Below are positions 1 through 13,000 of a stretch of DNA of 64,000 nucleotides, piece after piece. Below the pieces are notes generated by a model that saw only the letters and a program-made list of their open reading frames with translations, searched no databases and was not told the DNA's origin. Source of the DNA: Utricularia gibba (Eukaryota; Streptophyta; Magnoliopsida; Lamiales; Lentibulariaceae). Every line of letters starts with the position of its first letter. The first letter of the stretch is position 1. Made by a program: the position numbers and the translations under genes. Where the stretch lies: positions 806,001-870,000 of the forward strand of contig NEEC01000007.1 in NCBI GenBank assembly GCA_002189035.1. Reading direction: 5' to 3'.

Positions 1-367
1 TAGTGAAGGAACAGAACCCATCAACCAGGACGCCCAACAGCAGATTAGTCTTCTGTAACTCGGTAAGTAGGCGACGGAGAGGCGGAATAGATCGAATAAG
101 GCCGCTAATAATTTTCGCCTCGAGAGAATCATATTCCTCGTCTTCTCCTTGTTCCTCCGCCGCGAGAACCACGGGATTAATTCTGGGAAGTCCCCTGATG
201 ACGGATTTTTTAGACTCCAGGGACGACTCCGTGGTGCCGGAGAAGATGATCGTGATGGTGAGGTCACTGTGGTTGTGGAGTAGTTTTCTGGCGAGCTCCA
301 CAAGGGGAATCACGTGACCCATTCCCGGCGATGACAGCATCACCACATGCGGCGGAGGTTGTTCCAT
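1..367 (-). CDS. UDP-glycosyltransferase, N-terminal part (cut by window edge)
   Basis: This is the start of a family 1 plant UDP-glycosyltransferase, an enzyme that moves a sugar from a UDP-sugar to small hydroxylated molecules in the cytosol. The ATG lies at 367-365 and about 122 codons run to the window edge without a stop. The N-terminal motif SPGMGHVIPLVELARKLL, which carries the catalytic His after GMG, is typical of the UGT72 (hydroquinone/monolignol glucosyltransferase) group. The sugar-binding PSPG box is beyond the window. It matches the complete UGT gene at 1875-3490 closely over this stretch and lies on the same strand, so the two are tandem duplicates. The UGT72 assignment is inference; the family call is safe. 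Confidence 0.88.
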   Translation of the reverse strand, partial: MEQPPPHVVMLSSPGMGHVIPLVELARKLLHNHSDLTITIIFSGTTESSLESKKSVIRGLPRINPVVLAAEEQGEDEEYDSLEAKIISGLIRSIPPLRRLLTELQKTNLLLGVLVDGFCSFT

Positions 368-405
368 GGCGGTTCTCAAGATAGTTCTCTTACAACACAG
401 AATAG

Positions 406-414
406 TTTTTTATA
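406..414 (-). promoter_or_regulatory. Probable TATA box of the first UGT gene
   Basis: On the minus strand this reads TATAAAAAA and ends about 40 bases before the ATG at 367. That implies a very short 5' leader if it is used. Confidence 0.4.
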
Positions 415-1874
415 CGGGTGGGAAGAACGGGAAAAATACTAAAAATTGTGGGCCAAATTTTACAACAATAATTAAAATTATATTATTTAAAAGAAAACAT
501 AAAAATAATATTATGGGCTCTGTAACAAACACGGTTTCATTTCACACCATCCCCTATGACACAAATATTATAATTACAAAAATAATTTCTCAACAAAAAA
601 AATCAAATAACAAAAAATCATTTGTACCTTCCACCATTTTATTACATAATATTATCCACTTTAATTACTAAATCCAAATAGTTTTACATTTTCAACTTTC
701 TAAAAAAAATATCATGAAAAATTATACTATTATTCTATTTAATCATGATATTTCATCCCTACGTAATTAATGTGAGATATCGTTACAATGATCTTGATCT
801 TACATCATTTCGTCTAAGATTATTTTCTATATGGGTTCTCGAAAAATAATAATCATTTCTAAAACTTTTCGAAAACAAATTCATTAATATGTAATAACAA
901 AATTGATTTGATATGAAAACAAGGCCGTTGAAAAACACTCACTACCAAGTCCGAAATTGGCCCACAACCCCCATCAATTGGAAACGGTGGTTCATTGATG
1001 AAAGGCAGTAATTTTCCACGCCTAGAACATACGCTATCCCTCCCTCCCTCGTAGCACAATTACACGACAGTTTCCATGTTAAAAATAAAAGGAAATCTCG
1101 CGGTTGCACAGACAAATTCGTCGGTTTCTGTCCTTGTCCATGTTTTGCTGTTTTTCTGGACCTCTGGCCCCTGGGATGGCGCCCCACCGCCGGATCATAC
1201 TATTGAAATAAATGGTTAGATGTATGAATGTATACATGAACAATAAAATTATATTAAAAAAGATTAGATATTATCTATTAATATTAATTCATAATTTTTT
1301 ATATACGTGATTATTTCAATTTTAAATACCGATTTAAAATCATTTGTTCGATATACCGTGGGTCTCATACTGTACAACAGAGAGTCGTGGCACCCCAGCG
1401 TTTCACACATTCTTATGACGTGGAGAGATACCAGAGGGGGTGGATGTGCCGCACCCTAAAACTCATCTACTCTCTCACATCTAAAATCAAAAATTTTATG
1501 ATAAATATTATTAATTTTTACATATTTATATGACCACGTGACTACATTTCTGAGCATACGTGTATCAGATGGCTAAACCTGGTGTGCCTTTTCTTGTTGG
1601 CTGACGCATGAACCCGATGCAAGAGATTGGACAGTTATCTGTCCAAACATGAATGCGCATATAACATTTTTTAAATATTATTGATCTGTAATTTTTTACA
1701 TAATTAATTAATTATTACTATAATAAATATTAGATTACAATATATGTGGCATGCTTAAAACCTAATTTAATGGCAGTCACTAGCATTTGAGAAAGATGGT
1801 CTGGTTCAAAGGACTCTTTGAGTTACTGAAGCAATTCAACATACGCACGTGTTTTTGAAGCTCAAACTCAGTGG
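415..1874. other. Intergenic spacer between the two UGT genes
   Basis: AT-rich spacer with a less AT-rich patch at about 930-1200. It holds a CACGTG G-box at 1535-1540. I see no gene; the reading frames here have no recognisable product. Confidence 0.6.
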
Positions 1875-3490
1875 TCACGCAGTGAGATGCCATTTCAGGG
1901 CGAGATAAGCAAGCGCTTTCGTGGATGAGCCATCTTCATTGATTGCGGACCTGCTCAGGTCCCTCAGTTTCTCCATGGTTCCCCTCATGGCATGCCCTTC
2001 TTCTTCTTTCATCAACCTGTTTGCTAAACTTTCGATCTCTTTGCTCTCTACGATGCCGTCTTCGTTCTCCTTCACTCTTAGAGCCACCTGCAGAAAGATT
2101 TCACGTTATAATTTATTTATTGGTTGATGTTACTGTGGTCATCTGTTTTATGGTCGCCAAGGGAAGGTCCCCACCTTGAGATCTTCACTGAGTATCGCTG
2201 CATTCATCTTCTGCTCTGCAAACAACGGCCATGCAATCAACGGGACGCCATGCAGGATGCTTTCTAACGTCGAGTTCCATCCGCAGTGAGTTAAAAAGCC
2301 ACCCACCGCCGGGTGCCTTAGGATTTCGACCTGCGGAGCCCAGTCACGGAGGACGAAGGCCCTGTCTTTTGTCCTCTCTATGAAGCCTTGGGGAAGATAA
2401 TCCGTACCATCTTCCATGTGGTTACCGTTTAAATATGCAGCACTTTTGTCTCCATCATCAGGTTTTCTGGCGACTAGAAGAAACCTTTCATGGCTGCATT
2501 CTAATCCGATGGCTAATTCCGTTAACTGACGAGTAGATAAGGTGCCCCCGCTGCCGAATGAAACAAAGATCACCGAGTTTGCAGGCTGGAGATCAAGCCA
2601 TTTCAGTGACATTGCTTGTGCGCCGCGAAGGGCGGTGGAAGCCTGCCGGACAAGTGGCCCGACACCGAACACCGGTGGGATATCTACATACCGGTGACAT
2701 AGCAAGGCGTTGAAGGAATGGGGCTCCAGCTCAAAGAAACTGTTGACTAGAATTCCATCCGCTAGCAAGTACTTTTCGATCATCTGAAGATGCATGCTAT
2801 GTGTCTCGACGCACCGATCCTGCATCGAATCTGGCAGATCGGAGATGTCCATCCTCGTAAACCCTGAAATGTCAAGATATGTTTAATCTACTGTTTCCTT
2901 AAATTCTAGAATTTGCTAGGCTACTAGCAAATGTGCATGTATAAATAGCACAGAAAAACAGGAAAAAGATGCAAAACCTGGGATCTTCAGAGGGCCTGGT
3001 AAATCTTTGAAATCACAATCGTGAGAGTGGCAGTGTTCCCGGAAATAGAAGCTCATAGACAGCGCCGCGGCGCCCGACGGGAAAAAGACATAGGCCGGAA
3101 TATGAAGCTCCTTAACCATTTCAAGAGTTGAGGAGCCAAAGAAATCAACCAAGAAAACCAATGCAGGATTAGTTTCCAACAACTCGACCAGCAAACTTCG
3201 GAGAAAGGGGATGCACGGATAAATCCTCCTATGATCTTCGCCGTCAGCGGCTCGTTGTCGTCGCTGCTGCCTTCGGTGGTAAGAGCAACTGTGTTGAGTT
3301 TAGGATGTGTCCAGTTGAAGCATCTTTGAGAGTCGAGAGACGACACGGTGTCACCAGAGACGATGAAGGTGATGGTGAGATTACTGTGGTCGTCGAGTAG
3401 TTTCTTGGCGAGCTCTACCATGGGAATCACGTGACCCATTCCCGGCGACGGTAGCATCACCATGCGCGGCGGCGGCCGAATTATGTCCAT
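1875..3490 (-). CDS. UDP-glycosyltransferase (UGT72-like), with one frameshift
   Basis: A family 1 glycosyltransferase, probably glucosylating phenolic acceptors. Exons on the minus strand are 3490-2978, 2863-2175 and 2087-1875, joined by GT-AG introns. With one base restored the protein would be about 471 residues, normal for the family. The N-terminus has SPGMGHVIPM with catalytic His20. The PSPG box spans about residues 346-389, starts WAPQVEILRHP, contains HCGWNS, and ends in Gln, which usually means UDP-glucose use. Exon 1 changes frame at the G run 3207-3210 (plus strand): upstream it reads GGFIRASP, and the continuation LRSLLVELLETNPALVF lies in the next frame. This could be a recent pseudogene, but everything else, splice sites included, is intact, so a sequencing deletion is more likely. 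Two introns are unusual for UGT72 genes, which are often intronless. Confidence 0.88.
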
Positions 3491-5552
3491 CGCGGTTGCA
3501 GAGTTCTACTGGAGAAATGAAGAGGTATATGTCACGTTTACACATATATTCTAACAAATGATATATATTCCAAGGATCTTGAAAATGAATATCATACAAT
3601 TCATTTATATTTAAATTGTAAAAAATGATTTATTTATTAATAATTATAATTTATAACTTTAAAAAATAAAAAAATACCAATTATTTATATTAAATAAATT
3701 TATAAAATTATACTCTGTGTTATTACTATAATTTCAATAGATTTGTACTAAAATCAAAATTTAAATATACAATATTTTCATAATTTATTTGAAAAATATT
3801 CAAATAATTTGTAGCTATTATACCACACCAACTGCAGCGCAAAGTGGGCTATTAAGGCAAGTTGTCCACGCGCCACAGCCGGATACATGTGATAGTGATC
3901 ATACAAATAGGCTTTTACGGCCCAATTTCCTTTATTGGGCATGGGCTCCAACTCGCTTCTCAGAAACTGGGTTGCGACACCTAAGCCCAAATACGGTGAG
4001 GAAACCATAGTACGGAAACGTTTTGCATATTTTGCATGGTATAAACTTTATTACATAGTTCGTAATTAGATATATAATATTCGAGTTCCTGAAATATTTA
4101 AGAGAATTTTATTTATTTATAATTCTGAGGCCCATGAGACGTGGGCCTCCACCATTGGCAGGCTGGGTGATGGGTCTTCTGAAACATACCCTGTCCTGTC
4201 TCCATTTCTCCTTTGACCAAATCTTTGCCTTTATTTTGTATGTCCGAATCACCGCTGAAGAGGGCGGTGCACTTTTGGGAGCGTAATTAGGGTTTTGCAT
4301 GATTTGGGTACGAGAAAGGAGCAGCCCCAAAGCGGAAAGAGCATACGGCCTAAAGTGGTGGGTTTCGTGTAATCATGTGTTGGGGAGGTGATGGCTACCT
4401 GACGTGCCTTTTCTTGTTTTTTGAGCTGCGTGATTATGTATGTGAGGGCACCGCATCTCCATCCCTAGCGCATAACACACAAACAAAACAAAAGCCTGCT
4501 CGCAGATGCGACCATCGTTCTCCTCCAAGGGACAGCTGCTTATATGCAACAAACGCACCTGCGCCTGCACCCTCACCCATCTCGATCCCACAAGACCAAA
4601 CAAAACTCATCACCTACCACAACAATTACTGCCGCCCACCCACCCGGTGCCCTACTCACTCCTACGCCAAACCGGCCGGGAGCCGCCGGGGAGAATAAAT
4701 GGTAAACCAACTCAGGCACAAAAGCGTGTGTATTGAGTTTATATTGTAAAAGCTTTGCAAGTAAATTATCAGAGTTTTCGTGAAGAAGCAAGATAACAAG
4801 ATCAGCACCGGTAATCAATCTGCGCGACTCAGTGGGCCTCAACAGGTGGGGGGATTGTGGCTGCGGCGGTCGATCGGGAATTGGGGGCTTACGGGGTGAT
4901 ACGCCGGAGTTCTAAGCCACGTACTGTGGTAACTGATGATGGTTGTTATTATGTTGTTTTGCATGCAGAATTGAAGGGAGGAGGTGGTAAGTAAATCATT
5001 TGGCATTTAAGTTTAACTTGTGAGTGCATGACGTTTGAAGTTAGGAAGGAGAGAGGAGGGGTAGGGGGCCGAAGTAAATGCGGTGACGCCGCCGCATTGA
5101 TCATATTCTTGGCAGACACGGCAGAGAGCTACAGAGAGGAGTTAATGAAAACGCTCACACACCCATAGGGATGCGTGTGCGAAGAAACAAAATGAAAAAG
5201 AAAAAGGGGTAAAGGAAAAGAGAAAAGTGAGCTCAGCTGCGCAGGTTTTTCTGCAAATCAATCTGCGAGAGAGGTGATAAATAAGTGTAGTTGTCTGTAC
5301 AAATATGAGCCAATTCTGAGACGACAGCACATCATAGCCATAGGACCACTCCCCCCCATCCTTAATCCTTCATCCTTAGTTTTTAACACAACTCATTCCC
5401 GATCTGATACAAGCGTTTTTACTCACATGTTGTCTGTTCAATCTCACGTTTTTCATGTGTCCACTACCTACCGGAACCGGATTCGTCTCATTAAATCCAC
5501 AGCCTGCTTTCCCAAAGGGCGTCTCTAGTAGCCCACAGGCCACAAGTTGTGT

Positions 5553-5645
5553 GTTTTCGTGGCGTCTTGGTGCAGTGGATGCATCTTATCTCTTCCGGGT
5601 TCAAAAAAAACGTCTGCAAACTCTGCACCGTTACATCTACTGCAC
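5553..5645 (+). repeat. tRNA-like segment, possible SINE head
   Basis: The segment has a TGGTGCAGTGGA stretch resembling a pol III A box. About 30 bases later comes GGGTTCAA, resembling a B box, followed by an A run. This spacing fits the head of a tRNA-derived SINE. It does not fold as a normal tRNA because the T-stem continuation is replaced by A residues. I did not see clear target-site duplications. Low confidence. Confidence 0.3.
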
Positions 5646-8363
5646 GGAAGCAGTGAATCCGACGGGTGACAGAAATAACAACTACAGAACAAGGGAAATA
5701 AGTCCATGACCTTTCTTTCAATGCGTTAACCGGAATCCAAATCTGGGGAAGTTATTCATCACATTCTCTCATGTGCCGTATCTGCCATTGCATTTACGTT
5801 CCAAAGTAACATTTTTTTTTTCACAGGAAGTAAAATTACATTCTCCCAGTAACTCTGCCTTTCTTTTCTACCCATGTTTCGTGATTTTTAACTGAAGATT
5901 TCAGGGCTAGGGGTTGGGGCTCATACATTCCAAGGACGAATATACCCACCCACCCCCGTTGTGTCCAAAAGCACCAGTGCTCAGAGCATTGACCCAAAAG
6001 ATTGACGATCAGTCTATTGAGAAAATTTCCTGTTTCAGAATCTCTGAATATTCATTTATTGTATATTTATTGAAATATAAAACTAAAAGGGGCGAGGCAC
6101 TAGCCCTTGACAGAGAAAAATGGTAGGGGAGTTTACCAGTTTGGGACAAGAGACAAGGACTTAATCACAGAGGGGATCCCCTGAGACGACAGTCAGCACC
6201 GGGAAAACTCCTTCCCGCCATTCCCCATTGTGTACCCAAAATTCATTACCTGCCTAACTAAGTCCAATAATATGTGTGAAAAATAATCATCCTATATGTA
6301 AAATTTTAATATTAATGTGTGAAAGAGAATATTAGCATGAGTAGTAGATGTGTCCAATCTCCTCAAACCCTAAACACAAGATCCTATTTTATAGACTGGT
6401 AATTATAGATTAATTACCAATAATTATATATTTACATTGGATTAGGGTTGAAGGGTTAGGAAACGTTGAAGTGGACAAGTGAAGTATAAGGGCTCAAGAG
6501 TGACACGATGAAGTTACATAAAGTAGACCGGACGGATGAGGTTCCTTAGTTAGGCTAAGGTTCGATGGTGCGATGAACCGACAGCTACTATTGCCTAATT
6601 TTGATTCTAAAAAGGGGAGGCGTTTTCCGCAAGTGTACTCAGTGTCGTTTATATGATTTTAATCACCCCATAATGACGATCATTATGTCCCATACCTAAT
6701 CACCGTAACGCTGCCCTAGTTCACATGGAAGTTCTGCTGAGTTGGGTTGGAAACATTGAATGCAGTGATCTCTAGGGGGGGCGCTGGTGCTGTCTCCCAA
6801 CCATAAACAATTGATGATAATCCAAACGTGATTGCGTTAGGTGGGTTGCACACTAACCTTGTGCTTATCTAATTAATGACCATGATTAGTTGGTGTCATT
6901 ACCATGATAAGTGTCTCACCTCCCATTTTGCTTCACATTCCACACCCCGTAGTAACTGTAGAACAACTTGACATCAAATGTTACAATTCACTTTTGACTA
7001 TAATGAAATTATTCATTTTGAACATTAATCCCTTACGCTTTTATATTCTTTTATTTCGAGAATAAGGATTCATGCAAGATTAATATGGTACTTCTATTTA
7101 AACACGTTCAATCTCCTGTCCAGAGGGGTTGGGATTAAGGGAGAGTAGGGTGGATTATGAGGCAAAAGAGCCTCAGATTGAGAGATTTGGTGTGTGTGTT
7201 TGTGTGTTGCATTTGGCACATGCGTTTGGTTTTGAAAAGTGGGTAGGTGTGATTGGAGTCCATTGAATGAAACTTTAATGATAAAATGCCAATTCATGTG
7301 ACTTGTGAGGGTGAATCTGCGTTTTGGAAATAGGAATGATGAGGAGCATCATTCCCGATACACCATGAGACGTATCTGCTGTCGCCACATGATGCTGCTC
7401 TTAGGTAACACAGACGCGACGCGACTACGAGTACCCATTTCGCTAACGAACTCCCCATCTCCTAAAATTTCTCTATTTGACATCCCACGATGCGCGCAAA
7501 TAGAGCAACCATGAGACACGTTTAGGAGGGGGCAGTAGACTCTTAAGAACGATGGGCGTTGCTGAACCCACAGGCTCATGAGAGATGCAGAAGTGGATCC
7601 CGCCAGGAGAACCATCTGGTTCATTTTCGCCAACTGTGGAGTTATTTCGAATGTTGGTTTAGTTGTACCAAAACCACGAAGCAAGTGGAAATGAACGTCA
7701 GAATGACAAGAAGAATTTTTGCTATGTATAAAATATTAGAACATTAAAAATATAATATCAGTATTTGAAATTGAAATAGTTATTTATAATATAATTTATG
7801 TTTTATGTGTACTTGAGGTTTATGTATATTTGTCTTATCAATCAAATACTAAATTTCAATATAAAATAACTTATACTTATGGAGATGTATTTTAAAATTA
7901 ATTTTATTATCACTTATAAATATTTATATTTCAAAATACTTCATCTTTTTTAACCATTTTTTAAAAAATCATTTAAATTAATTTGTTTATTTGATCGAGT
8001 GAGGATTTAGACCAATAGTCGATATTTTTTGTCATATTATATTAAAAAAGTGGCTACGTATATGACATAATATTCTTTTTTTATAATAAATTTCATAAAA
8101 ATATAATTAAATGTAAGATAAAAAAAATGAAGAATTAAATGATTTTATTTAAAGCGAAAATTAAAGTGGAAAAAAATAATTTGTATTTAGTGGCGAGTCA
8201 TGAGCCTTATGATTGGTGAATAATAATGTGGCAAATTATGATGAATAATATTAAAAATAACAATAAAAATAAAGCGTACGGGAAATGCAGGAAGAGGAGA
8301 AGAGAGGAGAGAGGTTGGGGTCATGGCATTTCATGGTTTCACCTAATGCCTAACTTCGCCAGT

Positions 8364-8382
8364 CACGTGACGAACGCACGTG
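8364..8382. promoter_or_regulatory. Pair of G-boxes (CACGTG)
   Basis: Two CACGTG cores lie 13 bases apart at 8364-8369 and 8377-8382. The first sits in the perfect palindrome GTCACGTGAC. These cores are bound by plant bHLH and bZIP factors. They lie just past the 3' end of the CRF gene. Confidence 0.45.
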
Positions 8383-8517
8383 GCATAGGAGCCGTACCGC
8401 AGTTGCCAAATCCGGGTATTTAATTTCAGAATAATAATAAACAAAGGAAGCCGATAAAATTCCAACTCTCAAATCCTCCTGATTTACTTAACTATTACAA
8501 TAGGATATTTTTCTTAA

Positions 8518-9518
8518 TTAGACGGAGAGAGGATCCGACCCGAAAACATCGTTGAAGTCCTGGAAAAAGTCGTCGGCCGGCCAGAGAAGAGCGGTGGAGC
8601 CGGGATCGGAGTTTGAACTGGTGAATAGCATCTCGTTGGAGATGTCCAAGGGGAAAAGTTCATCCGAGAAGCCCGTTTGATCAAGGAAATCGGGTAACAG
8701 AGGGGGTTCTCGATGTCGGCGAAAAGGTCTTCGATCGGAGGGAATATTGAGAAATTGTACAAACTTTCCGTTGGGCAAAAAGCGACGGGGGGGCAGGCGG
8801 CGTCCGTCGATGGGGATGCAAATTCCTGATGGGTTTGGGTGGAAGGTTCGGGTTCTGGTTCGGTTTCGGGCGAGATAAAGCGGAGCACGGAGCTGGGGGA
8901 CTTGACATTCGTTTGTGAGTCGTCGCCGGAGTTGTATCCGGAGTTCTTTTCGGTCTCCGGGTGTGGATTTGAGAAATTGGTGAGGGCGTCGGGGCCACGG
9001 AGTTGAATGGCGGCGTGATCGTAAACCATGGCGGCTTCTTCCGCAGTGTCGTATGTCCCGAGCCAGAGCCTCACGCGCTGCTGTGGGTCTCTAATCTCCG
9101 CCGCCCATTTCCCCCAAGGCCGCTGCCGCACCCCCCGAAACTTCTTGTTCACCAAATTACTCTCCTGGGCAACACGCACACTCTTCTTCCGCTTCTGCGC
9201 CGTCACCGCCGGCGGGAAACTCCTCGCCGCACCCTCAGAACAACCGCCAACACTCCTATCCTCCGACTGTATCCTCACTTCGTTCACATAGCGACGGACA
9301 CGGCGCCGTTTGACACGTAACCTGTCCTCCTCTGCCTCCTCATCACTGGAGGAGTCAGTAGCATCAGCGTCAGTCACAGAGAACCGTACAGTCCTTGCCC
9401 CAACCACCCCACCGGAATAATGGCTTTTCCGTTGGCACTCCGGCGGATGCACCCCAGCAAACACCGTGGTACGCGTCACGTGCTCACTAATTCTCACTTC
9501 TCCTTCGCAACAGACCAT
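8518..9518 (-). CDS. Cytokinin response factor type AP2/ERF transcription factor, with one frameshift
   Basis: An intronless nuclear DNA-binding protein of ERF subgroup VI (CRF), which acts downstream of cytokinin signalling. The ATG is at 9518-9516. Residues about 41-85 form the CRF domain ([20 protein letters not shown], then a basic [11 protein letters not shown] block). The AP2 domain covers about 126-183 with [19 protein letters not shown] and the [12 protein letters not shown] helix region. After DLFADIE the frame breaks at the five-G run 8702-8706 (plus strand); adding one base joins it to an acidic tail ([12 protein letters not shown], then [14 protein letters not shown]) ending at a TAA at 8520-8518. 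That gives about 333 residues, normal for CRFs. Without the correction the protein would have an unrelated basic tail and lose the acidic activation region. Confidence 0.9.
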
Positions 9519-9774
9519 GATTTCTGTTCCTCCGTGCTCTCAGATTCGCATTGAATGGGGAAAAAGCTCCAAGAGCGTGAAAGGGAAAGAAATGAAAAAA
9601 AGCAGAGAGATTCTTAACGAATAAAGAGAAAGGAAACCAAATCTTGGGTTATCAAGAAAGTTGTGACGAAAGGAAACACTTAAAGAGATGTGTTTCAGAG
9701 AACAAAACCTGAAACCAGGAACCAGAGGAAGAAGAAGACGATGGGGAAAAAGGTGAAATCACAGTTTTATAGTA

Positions 9775-9781
9775 TGCAGAT
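9775..9781 (-). promoter_or_regulatory. Probable TATA box of the CRF gene
   Basis: Reads TATAAAA on the minus strand, about 260 bases before the CRF ATG, leaving a purine-rich 5' leader of roughly 230 bases. Confidence 0.45.
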
Positions 9782-9947
9782 CGATTAAAGCCGCAGAAGC
9801 CCAGACGAGAAATGGAATAAAATGGGTGGGGAGCAAGTGAGCAAAATCCTTACCAGTCAACACTATTTTATAGGATCAGAGTTTCAGTAATTATTTACCT
9901 TAAAACACAATAATTACCTTGATTATAAATTAATTAACCACACGCCG

Positions 9948-10057
9948 ACACGTGGCGCAAAACATCATTCCCAATTCCTAACCGGCTACCGTCGGTCGTC
10001 CTTTTTTTTTGTACGCCTTTAATTGCTCTTGAAGTCTGCGAGTGAAAGTCACGTGAC
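9948..10057. promoter_or_regulatory. Two G-box/ABRE elements upstream of the CRF gene
   Basis: ACACGTGGC at 9948-9956 is a classic ABRE-type G-box. A perfect palindrome GTCACGTGAC lies at 10048-10057. Both are about 170-280 bases upstream of the TATA box, a usual position for bZIP or bHLH control. Regulation by ABA or light factors is inference. Confidence 0.45.
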
Positions 10058-13000
10058 AAACGGAGTTGACCGATTCCGTTAAATCCCTCTCTTCCAATAT
10101 GTCTTTCTACATTTAAATTCAATATATTTGATGAATATTGTTTAATTGGCGTTTGATGGGTTTTTAATTTTAATTTTATTATATTTTTCACAGGGTATTC
10201 ACGATCCAAACACCTCAATTACATGCCACTATGCATATCATATAACATTAGCATGATCTATTTATTTAAGCACATTTATTATTTCATATGTATATGATGT
10301 AGTATATCAACACTAGTCCTCGGGATTTACATTCATATGGTTATGTAAAATTTTACTAAATATCTATCACCAACGGTTGAAACACAATTTTTGAACACTG
10401 ATTGGAGCGGGTCATCTATTGATCTTTGGGTTGAGTCATTTACATGTATTCACTCCAACCAACTTTGCAGCCATTTCCCAAATCATTAGCCCAATCATAG
10501 TCCTGTCACGCCATTGATGGGCGAGTAACTTGGTATGGTATTTGTGACGTGATGAAGTTTGATATAAAGGTGAGGCAATCAAGTTCCGGGATTAATGCCC
10601 CGAGGGGCACTTGTGTGCAACAACGTGTCTTCGCTATCGAAAAGACAAGCTTTCAACTTGTTACTAGGGTTAAAAAAAAAAACATACAACACCATTGCCA
10701 AGTTACCCGCCATGTCACAAGGTCGATATTGACGATCATCGGAGGCGATCTCCGATGGAGAATGTGTTACAAACAGTGGCTTATAAAGATAAGATGATTG
10801 AGTTTATAATAACAGACTGATTAGCTTAGTTTTATAACAGCTCATTATGATGCAAAACCACTCGCATGAGCCGATCGGGTCCAAATTTGAATCGATACCA
10901 CGATAGATTGGATATTTGAAGTTGTTAGTACAAAAAAAACTAATGTACATCTATTTTGATTGTGGTATAAATTGGAAATTTGGTCATATGTCAAATATTA
11001 TATGAGAAAAGTGATCATTCATAATGTAAGTTTTTTAATTTAATGTGATAAAATGCATGGATTATCACTTTTTAAAATAATTCTTGATCGTGGCCGTTGC
11101 TGAGCATTCTAACTCCAAAATGCATTGACTGAAAATAGCACTCCAAAACATGCACAAACTGGGAGCATGCGGGAGGAGAAAATAAAAATAAGGGTGTGGA
11201 ATTTAAATTTCGAATATTTGGGGGGTCACCTACCATAATTAGTTTAGGTGTTGGCAATAAATACCGGGAGCGGATGACATTCATGTATGCACCAAAATGT
11301 TGGCATTATTACATTTTCACCTTCCCATCCCTCCCCCTTCTTTCCTGATATTAAAATTTCGACCAACTTTTGGTCTGTGAGACTGCATCCGCAACCAGTG
11401 CATGCATCTCCACATTTTTTTATTTGCAAATAGCTACTGAGTTCCCTTTCACTATTTACTCTTTACACCAATTGTCCCCAAAACCATAAAATCCATAAAT
11501 ACCCCACATTCATTTTTCTTTTCTCACCTCTTCGATTTCACACGAAGCCCTCATGTGCAGTTTCATCTAGAAACTTGACCATCTTCTGATATGTATGTTA
11601 AGAAATCGAACGTTACTTCTTGATCTTAATGTGGTAAGTTTTCATCTTGAAGTAACTCTATGTTAAAAAATCTAGCGTTACTTCTTGATCTTAATGTGTT
11701 GACATCACAAAGGACTTGATCTAACAACAGCAAAAAAGAAAAGAAACAAAAAAAACATGAATCGGGTGATGGGGATGAAGGAGAATGGAGCAGAAATTGG
11801 TGGATGGGCGCAACAACGGAATTTATCGACGACCCGCCATTGAAATGGTGCAATCATCAGGAATTAAAAATGAGGGTGGGCGTTCCGTACAACACAGACG
11901 CATAGATGAAGCCTGGACCAAGGGCTGGTTGCTTCCCGTGAGCTTCCATTCTTCACTGCAGATACCCATTTTGCGGGTGGACATCAGGGGGGCAACACTA
12001 ACCTGCTGTCCATGTTTTATTACAGCATTACGACGACATTATTTTCGTCTAATTAAGTTTCCCATTAGATTAGTACTTAACTTTCTGCCTAAAAAAGTAT
12101 GGTCTGAAATCGGTGGTGAGACCGCCGGTTGGGGCGGTCGGAGGCCACCCCATCGGCGGTTACTAAAATAAAAACCAAGATAAGGGACTCAATGAGTGGC
12201 AGCTGAGCTGCTTCGAACCACCAAATCATGAAACAAAATATCTACCTTCATAAATTGCTCAATGGGGAAAAAAAAGATTGGTACGGAAATATGAATTATG
12301 GCATTTTTCATAATTTTAAAAATTAAACCCTAGTGCCTAAAGCAAGAATTGATTGCATCATTCAATCTCCCCCTCGCTCCATTTGAACCGTTCGGTGTCT
12401 ATTTTTCGCGTCCGGTATACCTATGTTTCTAATAATAAAAAATACCAAATTTTAGAATTTTTTTCCCCAAAAAACACTTTTTTGAGCTATTTTTTTGAGA
12501 ACATTACCGAAAAAAACTTTAAAAAACAATAATTTTAGAAATAAGTAAATTATATTCCATAATATTAAATATTACACATAAAATGAGAAATATATAAAAA
12601 TTGATAAATAGAGACAACAAGCATTATGAAAAAACTGTCGTATACCATCCATAACTGAGCCCAGGCCCGCTATGACTCCTACGGGCTACGATGCGTATAC
12701 ATATGTTGGGCTGAGAGCACCAATGGGCCCATGAAGAGTTTCTGCATTCATTCATCTTGGGTCCTCGGCCCAGAAGGTCGTAATCCTAATTTTTATTTTT
12801 AATAAAATATAAATTGGAAGTATATGTCGTCTTCATAATAAAAAAAAATTCTAAATTTCTATTTTTTTCAAAGATAATGATCTTTTATTATTACTTTTTT
12901 TTACTTCTGCACCCAATGATGCTCTTGTAAAATTTTAGTTCAGGGAAAGGTGATACGAGAAATGTGGACATGAGTTAGTTAATATTGTGAGCCACCAACC

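Larger units (their letters stand above)
3491..8517. other. 5 kb intergenic region
   Basis: AT-rich stretches (3540-3830, 7740-8230) alternate with less AT-rich, repeat-poor DNA (about 4100-7650). Open frames of 60-110 codons occur but none shows a protein family, and they overlap on both strands. A tRNA-like segment near 5550-5640 and two G-boxes near 8364-8382 are listed separately. I found no gene. Confidence 0.6.

Noticed and set aside
1028-1050. Partial match to a miR390 target site (CGCTATCCCTCC), suggesting a TAS3 locus
   Set aside because: The part that should pair with the microRNA 5' end does not match, and no tasiARF sequence is found nearby.
4375-4842. Several overlapping open frames of 76-107 codons
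   Set aside because: They lie on both strands over the same low-complexity Pro/Thr-rich sequence and show no family motif.
5553-5645. Functional tRNA gene
   Set aside because: The A- and B-box-like parts are present but the cloverleaf cannot close, so at most it is a SINE or tRNA relic.
11785-12171. 128-codon open frame
   Set aside because: Composition is not protein-like, no domain is visible, and an opposite-strand frame covers part of it.
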